A stretch of 18,782 bases of DNA from JALGWA01 sp964604955 (GTDB taxonomy: Bacteria; Arandabacterota; Arandabacteria; Arandabacterales; JALGWA01), in NCBI GenBank assembly GCA_964604955.1, contig CAZSBE010000056.1, positions 1 to 18,782 of the forward strand, given 5' to 3'. The position numbers were made by a program, and so were the translations under genes. The notes under the pieces were generated by a model, which saw nothing but the letters and a program-made list of their open reading frames with translations, was not told the DNA's origin and did not search any database. This document shows positions 8,129-15,332 of this stretch, piece by piece. How positions within the stretch are numbered: position 1 is the first letter of the stretch; each line of letters opens with the position of its first letter.

Positions 8129-10015
8129 ATGAGAGGGTTATCAAGGATTGCGGTTCTACTGCTCGTGTTCATGGTGACCGGCCAGGCGGCCCTGGCCTAT
8201 GACGAGGCAGTGGTCGCGAAGTTCGGCAGCAGCGCGCCCGCGATTCTGGGGGGAACGGCGTCCCCGACGAGCTGTGTCGGCGTCACCTCCAGCTATACAC
8301 TGGGCGACCTGTGGTTCCCCGGGATATACAGCATCGGGCTGACCCTGTATTCCGGCTACTACCCGGGATCCAGCCAGGACCAGCAAATCTTCCAGTCCGG
8401 CATGTGGATGGGGGGCTACGCGGATGAAAACGAGGCGGGCGACCCCTGGGTGGCCGCCGCGACGTTCGACCAGCTCGACTTCTACATCTACGATTCGGTC
8501 TGCAGCGGCTTTGCGTTCGCCCAGCCGGGCCAGAGCAACCTCGACGTCGAGAGCGAGTTCGACACGGGCTACTCGTCCCGGGACCTCGGCGTGCGGGCGA
8601 AGACGCGCTACATGATGTGGGAGGACCCGCGCTACGACGACTTCATCATCATCAGGGTGGACCTCAAGTTCACGAAGGACCTCAGCCATTACTGGTGGGG
8701 GTGGATGAGTGACTGCGACATAGGCAACAACGGCCTGAAGGACTACTATTACGACGACCTGACGGGCTATGATGAAACCCGGGACATCGCTTATATGTAT
8801 GACGACGACGGCGACCCGGCCATCATCGACGACCCGGCGAGCGGTCTGCTATCGCCGCAATTCATCGGCCACGTGCTGCTGTCGGCCCCGCCGACGGGCG
8901 GCAGCGTCACCGAGACGCCGACTCCGTCGGCCTCCTGGGAGACCTTCACCTGGTGGGACTGGAACAACGACGTGACCGGCCAGGCGTCGGCCTATGAGAG
9001 ACTCTCGGCGGGCACGATCAAGCAGCACCCGCCTGATACGCCCTTCGACTACAGGATACTGACCGGCGTCGGGCCATACAACGCCAAGGCCGGGGACGAG
9101 GCGACCATCTACATGGCCATCGTATTCGGCCAGGGCTTCGACTCCGATTACTGGCGGCGGACCGGCGGCGGCGGGACCCCCGACCTGGGCACTCTCGTCG
9201 ACCACGTCGACGCGGCCAGAGACCTGTTCGCGAACGGCCTTCAGATCGATGACCCGGCTCCCGCGGCCCCCGTGCTGGAGGAGCCCCGCCTTGAAGGCAG
9301 GGTCGTGAGCCTCGAGTGGAGGTCGGACTCGGAGGAGGACGACGACTTCCAGGGCTACCGCGTGTACAAGAGCTACGTTTCGAACACCGGTCCCTGGGAC
9401 CTGACCCGCGACTTCAGCGGCAGGCCTTATGTCCGCGCCGCCGTCGACACGGTCAAGATAGGCTTCCCGGCGTTCTACTGCGTGACCGCTTATGACGCCG
9501 CCGAGAACGAGACCACCAAGGGCGGCTTCGACGTCAAGACCCTGACCGGGGTGGTCGCGACCGCGCTGCCCTCCGATTGGAGCGGCGACTGCGAAGCCGA
9601 CTGCCGCGAACACTGCGTGGACTGCGAGGAATGCTACCAGAAGTGTCTCGAAGAGTGCATGAGGGACAGGAAGTCCCGGGCGCTCGATAAAGTACTCGTC
9701 GCGCCCAACCCCTACAGGGGCAGCGCGGATTGGGAGAGGACCGACTATGAAGGCACCATCGTGTTCCAGAATCTGCCCGAGCGGTGCTCCATCTTCGTCT
9801 ACTCCCTGACTGGCGAGCTTATAAGGACCGTTTACCACAACACGCCGGGCGATGAGACGCCGGACCCGGAAGGCAGCGAAACCGGCGGCGAGAGATGGGA
9901 CATGCTCAGCTACAACAACATGTCCATCGCCAGCGGCATATACATTTACAGGGTCGTGAGTGACGAGTACGGGGAAGCAATAGGCAAATTCGCAGTCATA
10001 CGCGGAGATCGTTAG
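8129..10015 (+). CDS. Large secreted protein with Fn3-like region, seven-cysteine segment and FlgD/T9SS-like C-terminal domain
   Basis: A 628-residue exported protein of unknown function. A signal peptide covers about 1-23. Residues 30-370 are rich in Tyr, Trp, Asp and Gly, suggesting a beta-rich extracellular domain. Residues about 374-475 look like a fibronectin type III-like domain (G-Y-R-V-Y-K-S, then F-Y-C-V-T-A-Y-D). Residues 488-510 hold seven cysteines in a charged helix-like stretch. Residues about 521-628 resemble a FlgD-like / type IX sorting-type domain (V-x-P-N-P-Y-R-G start, S-G-I-Y-I-Y-R-V, ending near G-K-F-A-V-I). GGAGG lies six bases before the ATG. It sits 15 bases after the TonB receptor and 21 before the PorV-like gene, so the three are probably co-expressed surface components. 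It could be a receptor-associated binding protein or a surface-attached structural protein. Confidence 0.85.
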   Translation: MRGLSRIAVLLLVFMVTGQAALAYDEAVVAKFGSSAPAILGGTASPTSCVGVTSSYTLGDLWFPGIYSIGLTLYSGYYPGSSQDQQIFQSGMWMGGYADENEAGDPWVAAATFDQLDFYIYDSVCSGFAFAQPGQSNLDVESEFDTGYSSRDLGVRAKTRYMMWEDPRYDDFIIIRVDLKFTKDLSHYWWGWMSDCDIGNNGLKDYYYDDLTGYDETRDIAYMYDDDGDPAIIDDPASGLLSPQFIGHVLLSAPPTGGSVTETPTPSASWETFTWWDWNNDVTGQASAYERLSAGTIKQHPPDTPFDYRILTGVGPYNAKAGDEATIYMAIVFGQGFDSDYWRRTGGGGTPDLGTLVDHVDAARDLFANGLQIDDPAPAAPVLEEPRLEGRVVSLEWRSDSEEDDDFQGYRVYKSYVSNTGPWDLTRDFSGRPYVRAAVDTVKIGFPAFYCVTAYDAAENETTKGGFDVKTLTGVVATALPSDWSGDCEADCREHCVDCEECYQKCLEECMRDRKSRALDKVLVAPNPYRGSADWERTDYEGTIVFQNLPERCSIFVYSLTGELIRTVYHNTPGDETPDPEGSETGGERWDMLSYNNMSIASGIYIYRVVSDEYGEAIGKFAVIRGDR

Positions 10016-10036
10016 AGAGCTAAGGAGGTCCTGGTT

Positions 10037-11023
10037 ATGAGGACAACGATTGTGCTGGTCGCGCTGGCGGCGCTGCTGATGGGCGCCGGCACTTCGTTTG
10101 CGACGATGGACAAGGTGGGCAGTTCCAGCGCCCTGTTTCTGAAGATCGGCATGGACTCGAGGGGAGTGGCCATGGGTGAGGCCTACTCGGCCAGCGTCAC
10201 GGGCATCCCTTCGGTTTTCTGCAATCCCGCGGGCCTGGCGAGCCTCGACGGCAACGCGTTCTTCGTCAGCGACGCCGAATGGCTGGCGGACATAAGGCTG
10301 ATCGGCGGCGCCTACGGCTTCAAGTACAAGGAGTTCGGGACATTCGCCTTCAGCGTGCTGACGGCCGACTACGGCGACATGCCGCTTGTGAGCGAGCATG
10401 AATCGGATGTCGCCTCGGGCACCTTCACGGCCAGGGACATCGCCGTCGGGTTCACCTACGCCAAGCGGTGGACTGACATGCTCTATGTCGGCGGAACCGC
10501 CAAGTACCTGGATCAGAGCATCGCGGACTACACTTCGCGCGGCATCGCCTTCGACTTCGGCACAGTCTATCATACCGGTCTCGGCAGCCTGAGACTGGCC
10601 ATGGCGACCACCAACTTCGGCCCGGACATGACCTATGACGGGTCCTATACCGACAAGTACTATATCGGAACGTCGCATATAGAAGAGGAGAGGCTGTTCG
10701 GGAGCAACGACCTGCCTCTCAATTTCCGGCTGGGCATCGCATACGATTTCGAATTGGGCCGGGACGGCCAGGTGACGCTGGCCCTGGATGCCACCCACCC
10801 CACGGACTATTCCGAGCGGGTTCACTTCGGCGGCGAATACGGCTGGAACAACACCATGTTCCTCAGGATGGGCTATACGACCAATGCCGAGGAGATGGGG
10901 CTCTCCGGCGGCGCCGGCCTGGTCCTGGACACTTCATTCGGCGAGACGTCCGTCGACTACGCCTTCACCGAATTCGGCGTCTTCAAGGGCGTGCACCGCA
11001 TTTCCCTTAAACTGAACTGGTAG
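10037..11023 (+). CDS. PorV/PorQ-family (UPF0164) outer membrane beta-barrel protein
   Basis: A 328-residue predicted beta-barrel. A signal peptide covers about 1-22. The mature N-terminus carries the family signature: S-S-x-x-F-L-K-I-G, then S-R-x-x-A-M-G-E-A-Y-x-A, then F-C-N-P-A-G-L-A. Alternating Gly/aromatic barrel strands continue to the end. PorV and relatives assist secretion or attachment of proteins with C-terminal sorting domains in Bacteroidetes. Related proteins are widespread in candidate phyla, where their role is uncertain. AAGGAGG precedes the ATG by about ten bases. It is last in the operon, directly after a protein with a sorting-like C-terminal domain, so helping to export or anchor that protein is a reasonable inference. 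A strong hairpin terminator follows within 15 bases of the stop. Confidence 0.88.
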   Translation: MRTTIVLVALAALLMGAGTSFATMDKVGSSSALFLKIGMDSRGVAMGEAYSASVTGIPSVFCNPAGLASLDGNAFFVSDAEWLADIRLIGGAYGFKYKEFGTFAFSVLTADYGDMPLVSEHESDVASGTFTARDIAVGFTYAKRWTDMLYVGGTAKYLDQSIADYTSRGIAFDFGTVYHTGLGSLRLAMATTNFGPDMTYDGSYTDKYYIGTSHIEEERLFGSNDLPLNFRLGIAYDFELGRDGQVTLALDATHPTDYSERVHFGGEYGWNNTMFLRMGYTTNAEEMGLSGGAGLVLDTSFGETSVDYAFTEFGVFKGVHRISLKLNW

Positions 11024-11036
11024 TTTCTCTCCTTGG

Positions 11037-11072
11037 GGGGTCAGGTCTGAAAATGCACACCTGACCCCTTTT
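11037..11072 (+). terminator. Strong hairpin terminator after the TonB/PorV operon, REP-like in sequence
   Basis: A perfect 10-base inverted repeat (GGGGTCAGGT and ACCTGACCCC) flanks a 12-base loop and is followed by TTTT. This is a good intrinsic terminator for the plus-strand operon ending at 11023. The GGGGTCAGGT...ACCTGACCCC pair also resembles repeats I associate with REP-type transposase elements in other bacteria, so the hairpin may be a dispersed repeat. Confidence 0.75.
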
Positions 11073-11110
11073 CATATCCTCTCCACGCATCCCGGCGCCC
11101 AAATCCGGTA

Positions 11111-11139
11111 TTGTGCGTCCGGCCGTTTTGTGATAAAGA
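11111..11139 (+). promoter_or_regulatory. Possible promoter for the HdrC-HdrB-Lpd operon
   Basis: TTGTGC (11111-11116) is followed after 17 bases by TAAAGA (11134-11139), with TG one base before the -10 box (extended -10). Both boxes are weaker than at other boundaries here. It lies downstream of the terminator and about ten bases before the HdrC start, so a promoter is expected in this region. Confidence 0.35.
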
Positions 11140-11148
11140 TGACATAGT

Positions 11149-11613
11149 ATGTACACCATAGGAAACTCCACGAGCAAGGACATCGATGCCATCGGGGGCC
11201 GCGAGCTGGCCAGGCTCTGCTACTCCTGCGGCATCTGCGTGGGCGACTGCCCGGCAGCACGGTTCTCCGACGATTTCAATCCGAGGCAGATCTTCCTCAG
11301 GGTCTGCCTGGGGATCGGAAAGGACCTGGTCGGGGAGAAGTCACCCATCTGGAAGTGCACGACCTGCTATACCTGCTACGAGCGCTGCCCGGCGGGCGTC
11401 AAGCCGCTGGACGTGATCATCGCGCTCAGGAATGTCAGCTTCCGCGAGGGCAGCTCTCCCGAAGGCGTGCGCAGGATACGCGAGAGCGTGCTCGACACCG
11501 GCGTAGCGGGCGCGCTCACGCGGCGGGCTGTGGATCTTCGCGAGAAGATGGGGCTTCCCCGAACCGGACCCGCCGAGGGGCATGAACTGGAGCCGTTGAC
11601 CCGTAATGAGTGA
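11149..11613 (+). CDS. HdrC-like iron-sulfur protein (heterodisulfide reductase subunit C family)
   Basis: A 154-residue soluble protein with two classic [4Fe-4S] motifs. The first has Cys24, 27, 30 and 34 (C-x2-C-x2-C-x3-C-P); the second has Cys70, 73, 76 and 80 of the same form. Spacing and length match HdrC, the electron-carrying subunit that feeds HdrB. No membrane helix is visible, so it is not the HdrE/DsrK-type membrane form. It is the first gene of a three-gene operon, and its last eight bases overlap the HdrB-like gene. The ribosome site is weak. In archaeal HdrABC the partner HdrA is a flavoprotein. No HdrA is present here; the neighbouring flavoprotein is a dihydrolipoamide dehydrogenase instead. 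The electron acceptor is unknown. Confidence 0.88.
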   Translation: MYTIGNSTSKDIDAIGGRELARLCYSCGICVGDCPAARFSDDFNPRQIFLRVCLGIGKDLVGEKSPIWKCTTCYTCYERCPAGVKPLDVIIALRNVSFREGSSPEGVRRIRESVLDTGVAGALTRRAVDLREKMGLPRTGPAEGHELEPLTRNE

Positions 11614-12481
11614 GACACGCGAGGCCGCATACAGGTTCTTCCCGGGCTGTCTTGCCAGGACGAAACTGCCGCAGATAGAGGTCTCGGTGAGGCGCGCGCT
11701 CGAGAGCCTCGGCGTCGCCCTGGAGGAGGAGACGCGCTTCACCTGCTGCCCGGACCCGGTCGTCTTCCGGTCGTCATCCAGGACCGACTGGCTTGCCATT
11801 GCGGCCCGCAACCTCTCCCTCGACGGGGACGGGCCCATCGTAACCCTCTGCCCGGGCTGCGCGTCGTCCCTTTCGGAGGCCCGGCACGTGCTCTCGGAAG
11901 AGGGCGGGCAACGCGGGGAAGTCGCCGGCAAGCTGGACAGGCTCGGCCTGAAACTCAGCCTTCCCCGGGTGGTCCACTTCCTGGAGGTGCTCTCAGACGA
12001 GAGGCGGATGCACCTGATAACAAGCAGCATCACGCGCAAGTTCGAGGGTCTCAAAGTGGCCTGCCATTACGGCTGCCACCTGACGCGGCCTTCCGACGCC
12101 GTGGGTTTCGACGACCCCGAGAAGCCGAGATGCCTTGATGACCTCGTCAGGCTCCTGGGCGCGGAGTCCGTGCCCTTCGAGGACAAGTACCTGTGCTGCG
12201 GCAGGCCTTCACTCGATGAGGCGACCTCGGCGGGCATTCTGGAGCGCAAGCTCTCCGCCATGAAAGAGGCAGGCGCGCGGGCCGTCGTGCTCGCATGCCC
12301 GTTCTGCTTCGAGCAGTTCGACACGGGGCAGATGCTGCTTGCGAGAAAGACAGGCAGGGAGTACAACCTGCCGGTGTTCTACGTGAGCCAGCTGCTCTGC
12401 ATGGCCCTGGGCGCAACCGGGCCCGACATGGGCCTGGGTATGCACAAGGTCGCAGCGGGAGGTGTTCCGGGGATTGAATAG
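11606..12481 (+). CDS. HdrB-like protein with two CCG domains (heterodisulfide reductase subunit B family)
   Basis: A 291-residue protein containing two cysteine-rich CCG domains, which in HdrB bind the non-cubane [4Fe-4S] clusters that cleave disulfides. Domain one has Cys15, Cys47-Cys48 (followed by P-D-P) and Cys82/Cys85 in C-P-G-C. Domain two has Cys153/157, Cys197-Cys198-Gly and Cys231/234 in C-P-F-C. All key cysteines are present, so the protein looks active. The ATG at 11606 overlaps the HdrC stop by eight bases. The 3' end overlaps the Lpd gene, indicating translational coupling of all three. Substrates of bacterial HdrB-like proteins vary (heterodisulfides, persulfides, other thiol adducts), and the sequence does not tell which applies. 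Confidence 0.88.
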   Translation: MSETREAAYRFFPGCLARTKLPQIEVSVRRALESLGVALEEETRFTCCPDPVVFRSSSRTDWLAIAARNLSLDGDGPIVTLCPGCASSLSEARHVLSEEGGQRGEVAGKLDRLGLKLSLPRVVHFLEVLSDERRMHLITSSITRKFEGLKVACHYGCHLTRPSDAVGFDDPEKPRCLDDLVRLLGAESVPFEDKYLCCGRPSLDEATSAGILERKLSAMKEAGARAVVLACPFCFEQFDTGQMLLARKTGREYNLPVFYVSQLLCMALGATGPDMGLGMHKVAAGGVPGIE

Positions 12482-13856
12482 ACAAGAAGTCGATATCGTC
12501 GTGATCGGGGCCGGCCCCGGCGGCTATGTCGCCGCTCTCAGGGCCGCCCGGCTGGGCGCCTCCGTCGCCGTGGTCGAGCGGGATGAGGTGGGGGGCACCT
12601 GTCTCAACCGGGGCTGCATTCCGACCAAGGCCATACTCGCGAGCACCGGCCTGTTGCGGGGCATAGCCAGAGCCGGCGAATTCGGGATCACCGTCGGCGA
12701 CGTCAGCTTCGACGCGTCCGTCATAGCTGCTCGCTCCAAGGGCGTGGTCGAGACGATGAGGAAGAGCGTCGAGGGCCTGCTGGCCGGGGCCGGGGTGACG
12801 ACGATCCGGGGACGCGGCGTAATCAAGGGGCCCGGGTCGGTGGAGGTCGCGACATCGGACGGAGCGGTCGGTCTGGAGGGCCGGGCCGTTATCATCGCGA
12901 CCGGCTCGGAATGGATTGAACTTCCGGGGCTCGAGACCGACGGCGGGCGCGTCATTACAAGCGATGACGCCTTCGCGCTGGACGACATACCCGCAAGCAT
13001 CGCCATAGTGGGGGGAGGGGCCGTAGGTTGCGAATTCGCAGAGATTTACAGCGCGCTGGGCGCCGAGACCACGATCGTTGAGATGATGCCCCAGCTGCTT
13101 CCGGGAGAGGACCGGGAGCTCGCCAGGCGGCTCGAGGCGGCCCTCAAGCGCAAGGGTATCAAAGTGGCCGTCTCCACCCGCGTAACGGGCCTGGACAGGC
13201 AGGGGGAGACGCTCAAGGTGCTCACCGAAACAGGGCCGGCAATCGAGGCCGGGAAAGTGATGGTCGCGGTCGGAAGGAAGCCCGCGACCGGCGGGCTGGG
13301 GCTGGAGGCCCTGGGGCTTGACGCCCGAAAGAAGTGGATTGAGGTCGACGCGCATATGCGGACGGCCGGCGCGGCGGTTTACGCCATCGGCGATGTCACG
13401 GGCAAGTACCTGCTGGCGCATGTGGCGAGCGCCCAGGGCCTGGTGGCGGCGGAGAACGCCTGCGGCCGGGAGAGCCGGATCGACTACACGGCTGTGCCGC
13501 GCTGCGTCTATACCGACCCGGAATACGCCGCCGTGGGCATGGGCGAGGCCGAAGCGGCCGGAGCCGGAATCGAGCCCATCGTCTACAGAGTTCAGCTCGG
13601 CAGGGTCGGGAGGGCCCTCACGCTGGGTGAGACCTTCGGTCTGGCCAAGATGACCTGTGCCAGAGACACCGGCAGGATCCTGGGTTTCCACCTGCTCGCG
13701 CCCCACGCCTCCGAGGTCCTTACTGAAGTGTCCGCGGCGATGGCAGGCGGGGCCACGGCCGAGCAGCTATCCCGGGTCATCCATCCCCACCCCACCATGT
13801 CCGAGATCGTATGGGAAGCCGCCCAGGGCGCCGCGGGCAAACCCCTTCACGGCTAG
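12474..13856 (+). CDS. lpdA: Dihydrolipoamide dehydrogenase family flavoprotein
   Basis: A 460-residue FAD/NAD-dependent disulfide oxidoreductase. The FAD-binding G-A-G-P-G-G is at 12-17. The redox-active disulfide is Cys43/Cys48 in G-G-T-C-L-N-R-G-C-I-P-T-K. An NAD-binding G-G-G-A-V-G-C-E-F-A lies mid-protein, with a second FAD motif (A-I-G-D-V). The C-terminal catalytic H-P-H-P-T-M-S-E has His439 and Glu444, matching the His-Glu pair of true lipoamide dehydrogenases. I chose TTG 12474 because GGGAGG (12457-12462) sits 11 bases upstream. The GTG at 12462 overlaps that site and would add four residues. No pyruvate or oxoglutarate dehydrogenase E1/E2 genes are nearby. The operon partners are HdrC- and HdrB-like, so it may link NAD(H) to their thiol/disulfide chemistry rather than to a dehydrogenase complex. 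Confidence 0.88.
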   Translation: MNRQEVDIVVIGAGPGGYVAALRAARLGASVAVVERDEVGGTCLNRGCIPTKAILASTGLLRGIARAGEFGITVGDVSFDASVIAARSKGVVETMRKSVEGLLAGAGVTTIRGRGVIKGPGSVEVATSDGAVGLEGRAVIIATGSEWIELPGLETDGGRVITSDDAFALDDIPASIAIVGGGAVGCEFAEIYSALGAETTIVEMMPQLLPGEDRELARRLEAALKRKGIKVAVSTRVTGLDRQGETLKVLTETGPAIEAGKVMVAVGRKPATGGLGLEALGLDARKKWIEVDAHMRTAGAAVYAIGDVTGKYLLAHVASAQGLVAAENACGRESRIDYTAVPRCVYTDPEYAAVGMGEAEAAGAGIEPIVYRVQLGRVGRALTLGETFGLAKMTCARDTGRILGFHLLAPHASEVLTEVSAAMAGGATAEQLSRVIHPHPTMSEIVWEAAQGAAGKPLHG

Positions 13857-13924
13857 AGATTGTGAATCGGACGCAGGCCGTCACCGCATATGCCGCTCCT
13901 CTGAGCCGGGCTCCGGGGATTAGC

Positions 13925-13953
13925 TTGACTTGGTTTTGGGCCGGTGCTAGAAG
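13925..13953 (+). promoter_or_regulatory. Sigma70-type promoter for the PspC gene
   Basis: TTGACT (13925-13930), a 17-base spacer and TAGAAG (13948-13953), with TG one base before the -10 box (extended -10). Transcription would start near 13960. That is downstream of the conventional TTG start at 13957 and argues for a later start of the gene. Confidence 0.6.
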
Positions 13954-13956
13954 TAC

Positions 13957-14601
13957 TTGAGACGGATCAAAGCAAGGGGGCGCAAACTGACTTCGCCAAA
14001 GCAGATCTATAAGATCAGAAACGGCCGCATAATCGACGGCGTATGCGGTGGCTTCGCCGCCTATGCCGGTATAGATCCTATATGGGTCCGCATCGCCTGG
14101 GCCGCGCTCGCCCTCGCCGGAGGCATAGGCTTGATAGCCTACCTCCTCGGGATGTACCTCTTTCCCCGCGGGGAAGGAGAGGCCGAATACAAGCCGGTGC
14201 CCGGGCGCGGGACGGGCTTTCTCGTATCCGGCATTGTCCTCGTCTCGGTGGGCGCTATCATCGTGCTCAGGGTCGTGGGAGTCATGAGCTTCAGTCTGTG
14301 GGACCCCTGGGGAATCGCCTTCAGCGTTCTCTGGCCGCTATGCCTCATCGGCGGGGGAGGTTTTCTGATCTACATGTACTGGCGGGAGAGCTGCGAGCAG
14401 AAGGCGCCATTCCGGCGCTCCGGGGACGACCGCATGATTCTCGGCGTGTGCGGCGGGCTCGGCGGGTACTTCAGTGTCGACCCCAACATAGTCAGGTTCA
14501 CATTCGCGCTGGTCATCATCCTATCGAGGGGGATCGGCCTGATCGTGTACCTTCTCATCGGTCTGCTGATGCCGCAGGTCGAAAGGGAAGAGGACATCTG
14601 A
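13957..14601 (+). CDS. Membrane protein with two PspC domains
   Basis: A protein of up to 214 residues with two PspC (phage-shock C type) domains. The first (about 18-72) has R-I-I-D-G-V-C-G-G-F-A-A-Y followed by a membrane helix ending L-F-P-R-G. The second (about 150-210) has R-M-I-L-G-V-C-G-G-L-G-G-Y and another helix ending L-L-M-P. Two more hydrophobic segments lie between (about 88-105 and 115-145). PspC-type proteins act in inner-membrane stress sensing. No pspA, pspB or toxin gene is adjacent, so the role is uncertain. Coordinates use the TTG at 13957. However, the promoter places the transcript start near 13960, and AAGGGGG (13974-13980) sits six bases before an in-frame CTG at 13987. 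That start gives an N-terminus beginning T-S-P-K-Q, so it is probably the real one. Confidence 0.85.
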   Translation: MRRIKARGRKLTSPKQIYKIRNGRIIDGVCGGFAAYAGIDPIWVRIAWAALALAGGIGLIAYLLGMYLFPRGEGEAEYKPVPGRGTGFLVSGIVLVSVGAIIVLRVVGVMSFSLWDPWGIAFSVLWPLCLIGGGGFLIYMYWRESCEQKAPFRRSGDDRMILGVCGGLGGYFSVDPNIVRFTFALVIILSRGIGLIVYLLIGLLMPQVEREEDI

Positions 14602-14617
14602 GCGGCAGGCGCGCCGT

Positions 14618-14644
14618 CAGTCCCGCATCTTCATGCTGCGACTG
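14618..14644. terminator. Possible hairpin between convergent genes
   Basis: CAGTC and GACTG, with inner GCAT and ATGC around a CTTC loop, can form an interrupted stem in the 68-base gap between the PspC gene (plus) and the secreted unknown gene (minus). No T-tract follows on either strand, so terminator function is weakly supported. Confidence 0.25.
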
Positions 14645-14669
14645 AAATCCCCTGTCCTGCGTCCCGGTC

Positions 14670-15206
14670 CTAGTAGCAGCCCCGGGCCTTGATCGACTCG
14701 ACCATCTGATCCTCGGTCAGCAGCGTGGCATCGACACGCATCTGGGCCCGCATCTCGACTTCGGCCGCGCAGCGGCCGAACAGCCCGTTCTGCCTGGCCA
14801 CGGTGCTCTTCTTCAAGACGACGGCCTGCATGAGATACCTGTCGGTGGTGGGCACAAACCACAGCACCACCGTCTCGTCCGTTTCGATGATAAGCGGAAG
14901 GTCGAGTTCGAATTCCCCGGTGGGACTCGCCTTGCTGGACGCCACGAGCTCGCCGTCTGCGAAGAGCTTGACCGCGGTACCCGCCATGCCGGCGCCTGTA
15001 AGGTCCTTAACCTGGCCGAGGACGAACTGCTTGGGGAACGGCAGCGAGGTGCCGGGCTGGCCCTGCGTGGTGTCGAGCATGTCCCGGTCGCGGTTGGAGC
15101 GCACTGGTTCCTGCTCGTCGGGAGGGCTGGCAGCCGGATCCACGGCATACGCCCCGAACGCGAGGACAGCAATCAGCAAAAGACAAATCAGCGATGTCCT
15201 TAACAT
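14670..15206 (-). CDS. Secreted protein of unknown function with an Ig/carboxypeptidase-regulatory-like fold
   Basis: A 178-residue exported protein. A signal peptide covers about 1-21 (Leu/Ile-rich core ending G-A-Y-A). A Pro/Asp/Arg-rich low-complexity linker follows (about 22-60). A beta-sandwich-like stretch at about 63-125 (G-Q-V-K-D...G-x-x-V-x-L-F-A-D-G...P-T-G-E-F-E-L-D-L) resembles carboxypeptidase regulatory-like or prealbumin-like domains. A polar C-terminal region has two cysteines, one three residues before the end. The start at 15206 has AAGGGGG six bases upstream on the minus strand. The longer open frame to 15245 would begin inside the promoter, so it is not used. It is transcribed alone from a promoter next to that of the FmdB gene. 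I do not recognise a specific family. Confidence 0.75.
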   Translation of the reverse strand: MLRTSLICLLLIAVLAFGAYAVDPAASPPDEQEPVRSNRDRDMLDTTQGQPGTSLPFPKQFVLGQVKDLTGAGMAGTAVKLFADGELVASSKASPTGEFELDLPLIIETDETVVLWFVPTTDRYLMQAVVLKKSTVARQNGLFGRCAAEVEMRAQMRVDATLLTEDQMVESIKARGCY

Positions 15207-15235
15207 CACTCGCCCCCTTTCTCCTTGCCGCGTCC

Positions 15236-15264
15236 ACAGTAGCAAATGACCCGGGCGATGTCAA
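15236..15264 (-). promoter_or_regulatory. Sigma70-type promoter for the secreted unknown protein
   Basis: On the minus strand, a perfect TTGACA (15264-15259) is followed after 17 bases by TACTGT (15241-15236), with TG one base before the -10 box. It lies about 30 bases before the minus-strand start at 15206. Confidence 0.6.
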
Positions 15265-15279
15265 CTAACTTGGACGGAC

Positions 15280-15308
15280 TTGACCTCAGCAGGCGCGGTG
15301 GTTATCTT
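15280..15308 (+). promoter_or_regulatory. Sigma70-type promoter for the FmdB-type gene
   Basis: TTGACC (15280-15285), a 17-base spacer and TATCTT (15303-15308). Transcription would start near 15315, just before the GGGAGG ribosome site at 15316-15321. The -35 boxes of this promoter and the opposite one are 15 bases apart. Confidence 0.6.
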
Positions 15309-15332
15309 TTTCGAAGGGAGGTATATGTACAG

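Noticed and set aside
8849..10825. Long open frame (658 codons) on the minus strand spanning parts of two surface genes
   Set aside because: It crosses the boundary between two well-supported plus-strand genes, has no recognisable domain and no ribosome site; it is a GC-rich shadow frame.
12147..13706. Long open frame (519 codons) on the minus strand opposite HdrB/Lpd
   Set aside because: The plus-strand genes carry all catalytic motifs; the antisense product is Gly/Arg/Pro/His-rich and featureless.
15325..15332. ATG at 15325 as start near the FmdB gene
   Set aside because: It is out of frame with the conserved M-P-T-Y-D-Y-E-C start and gives no conserved protein.
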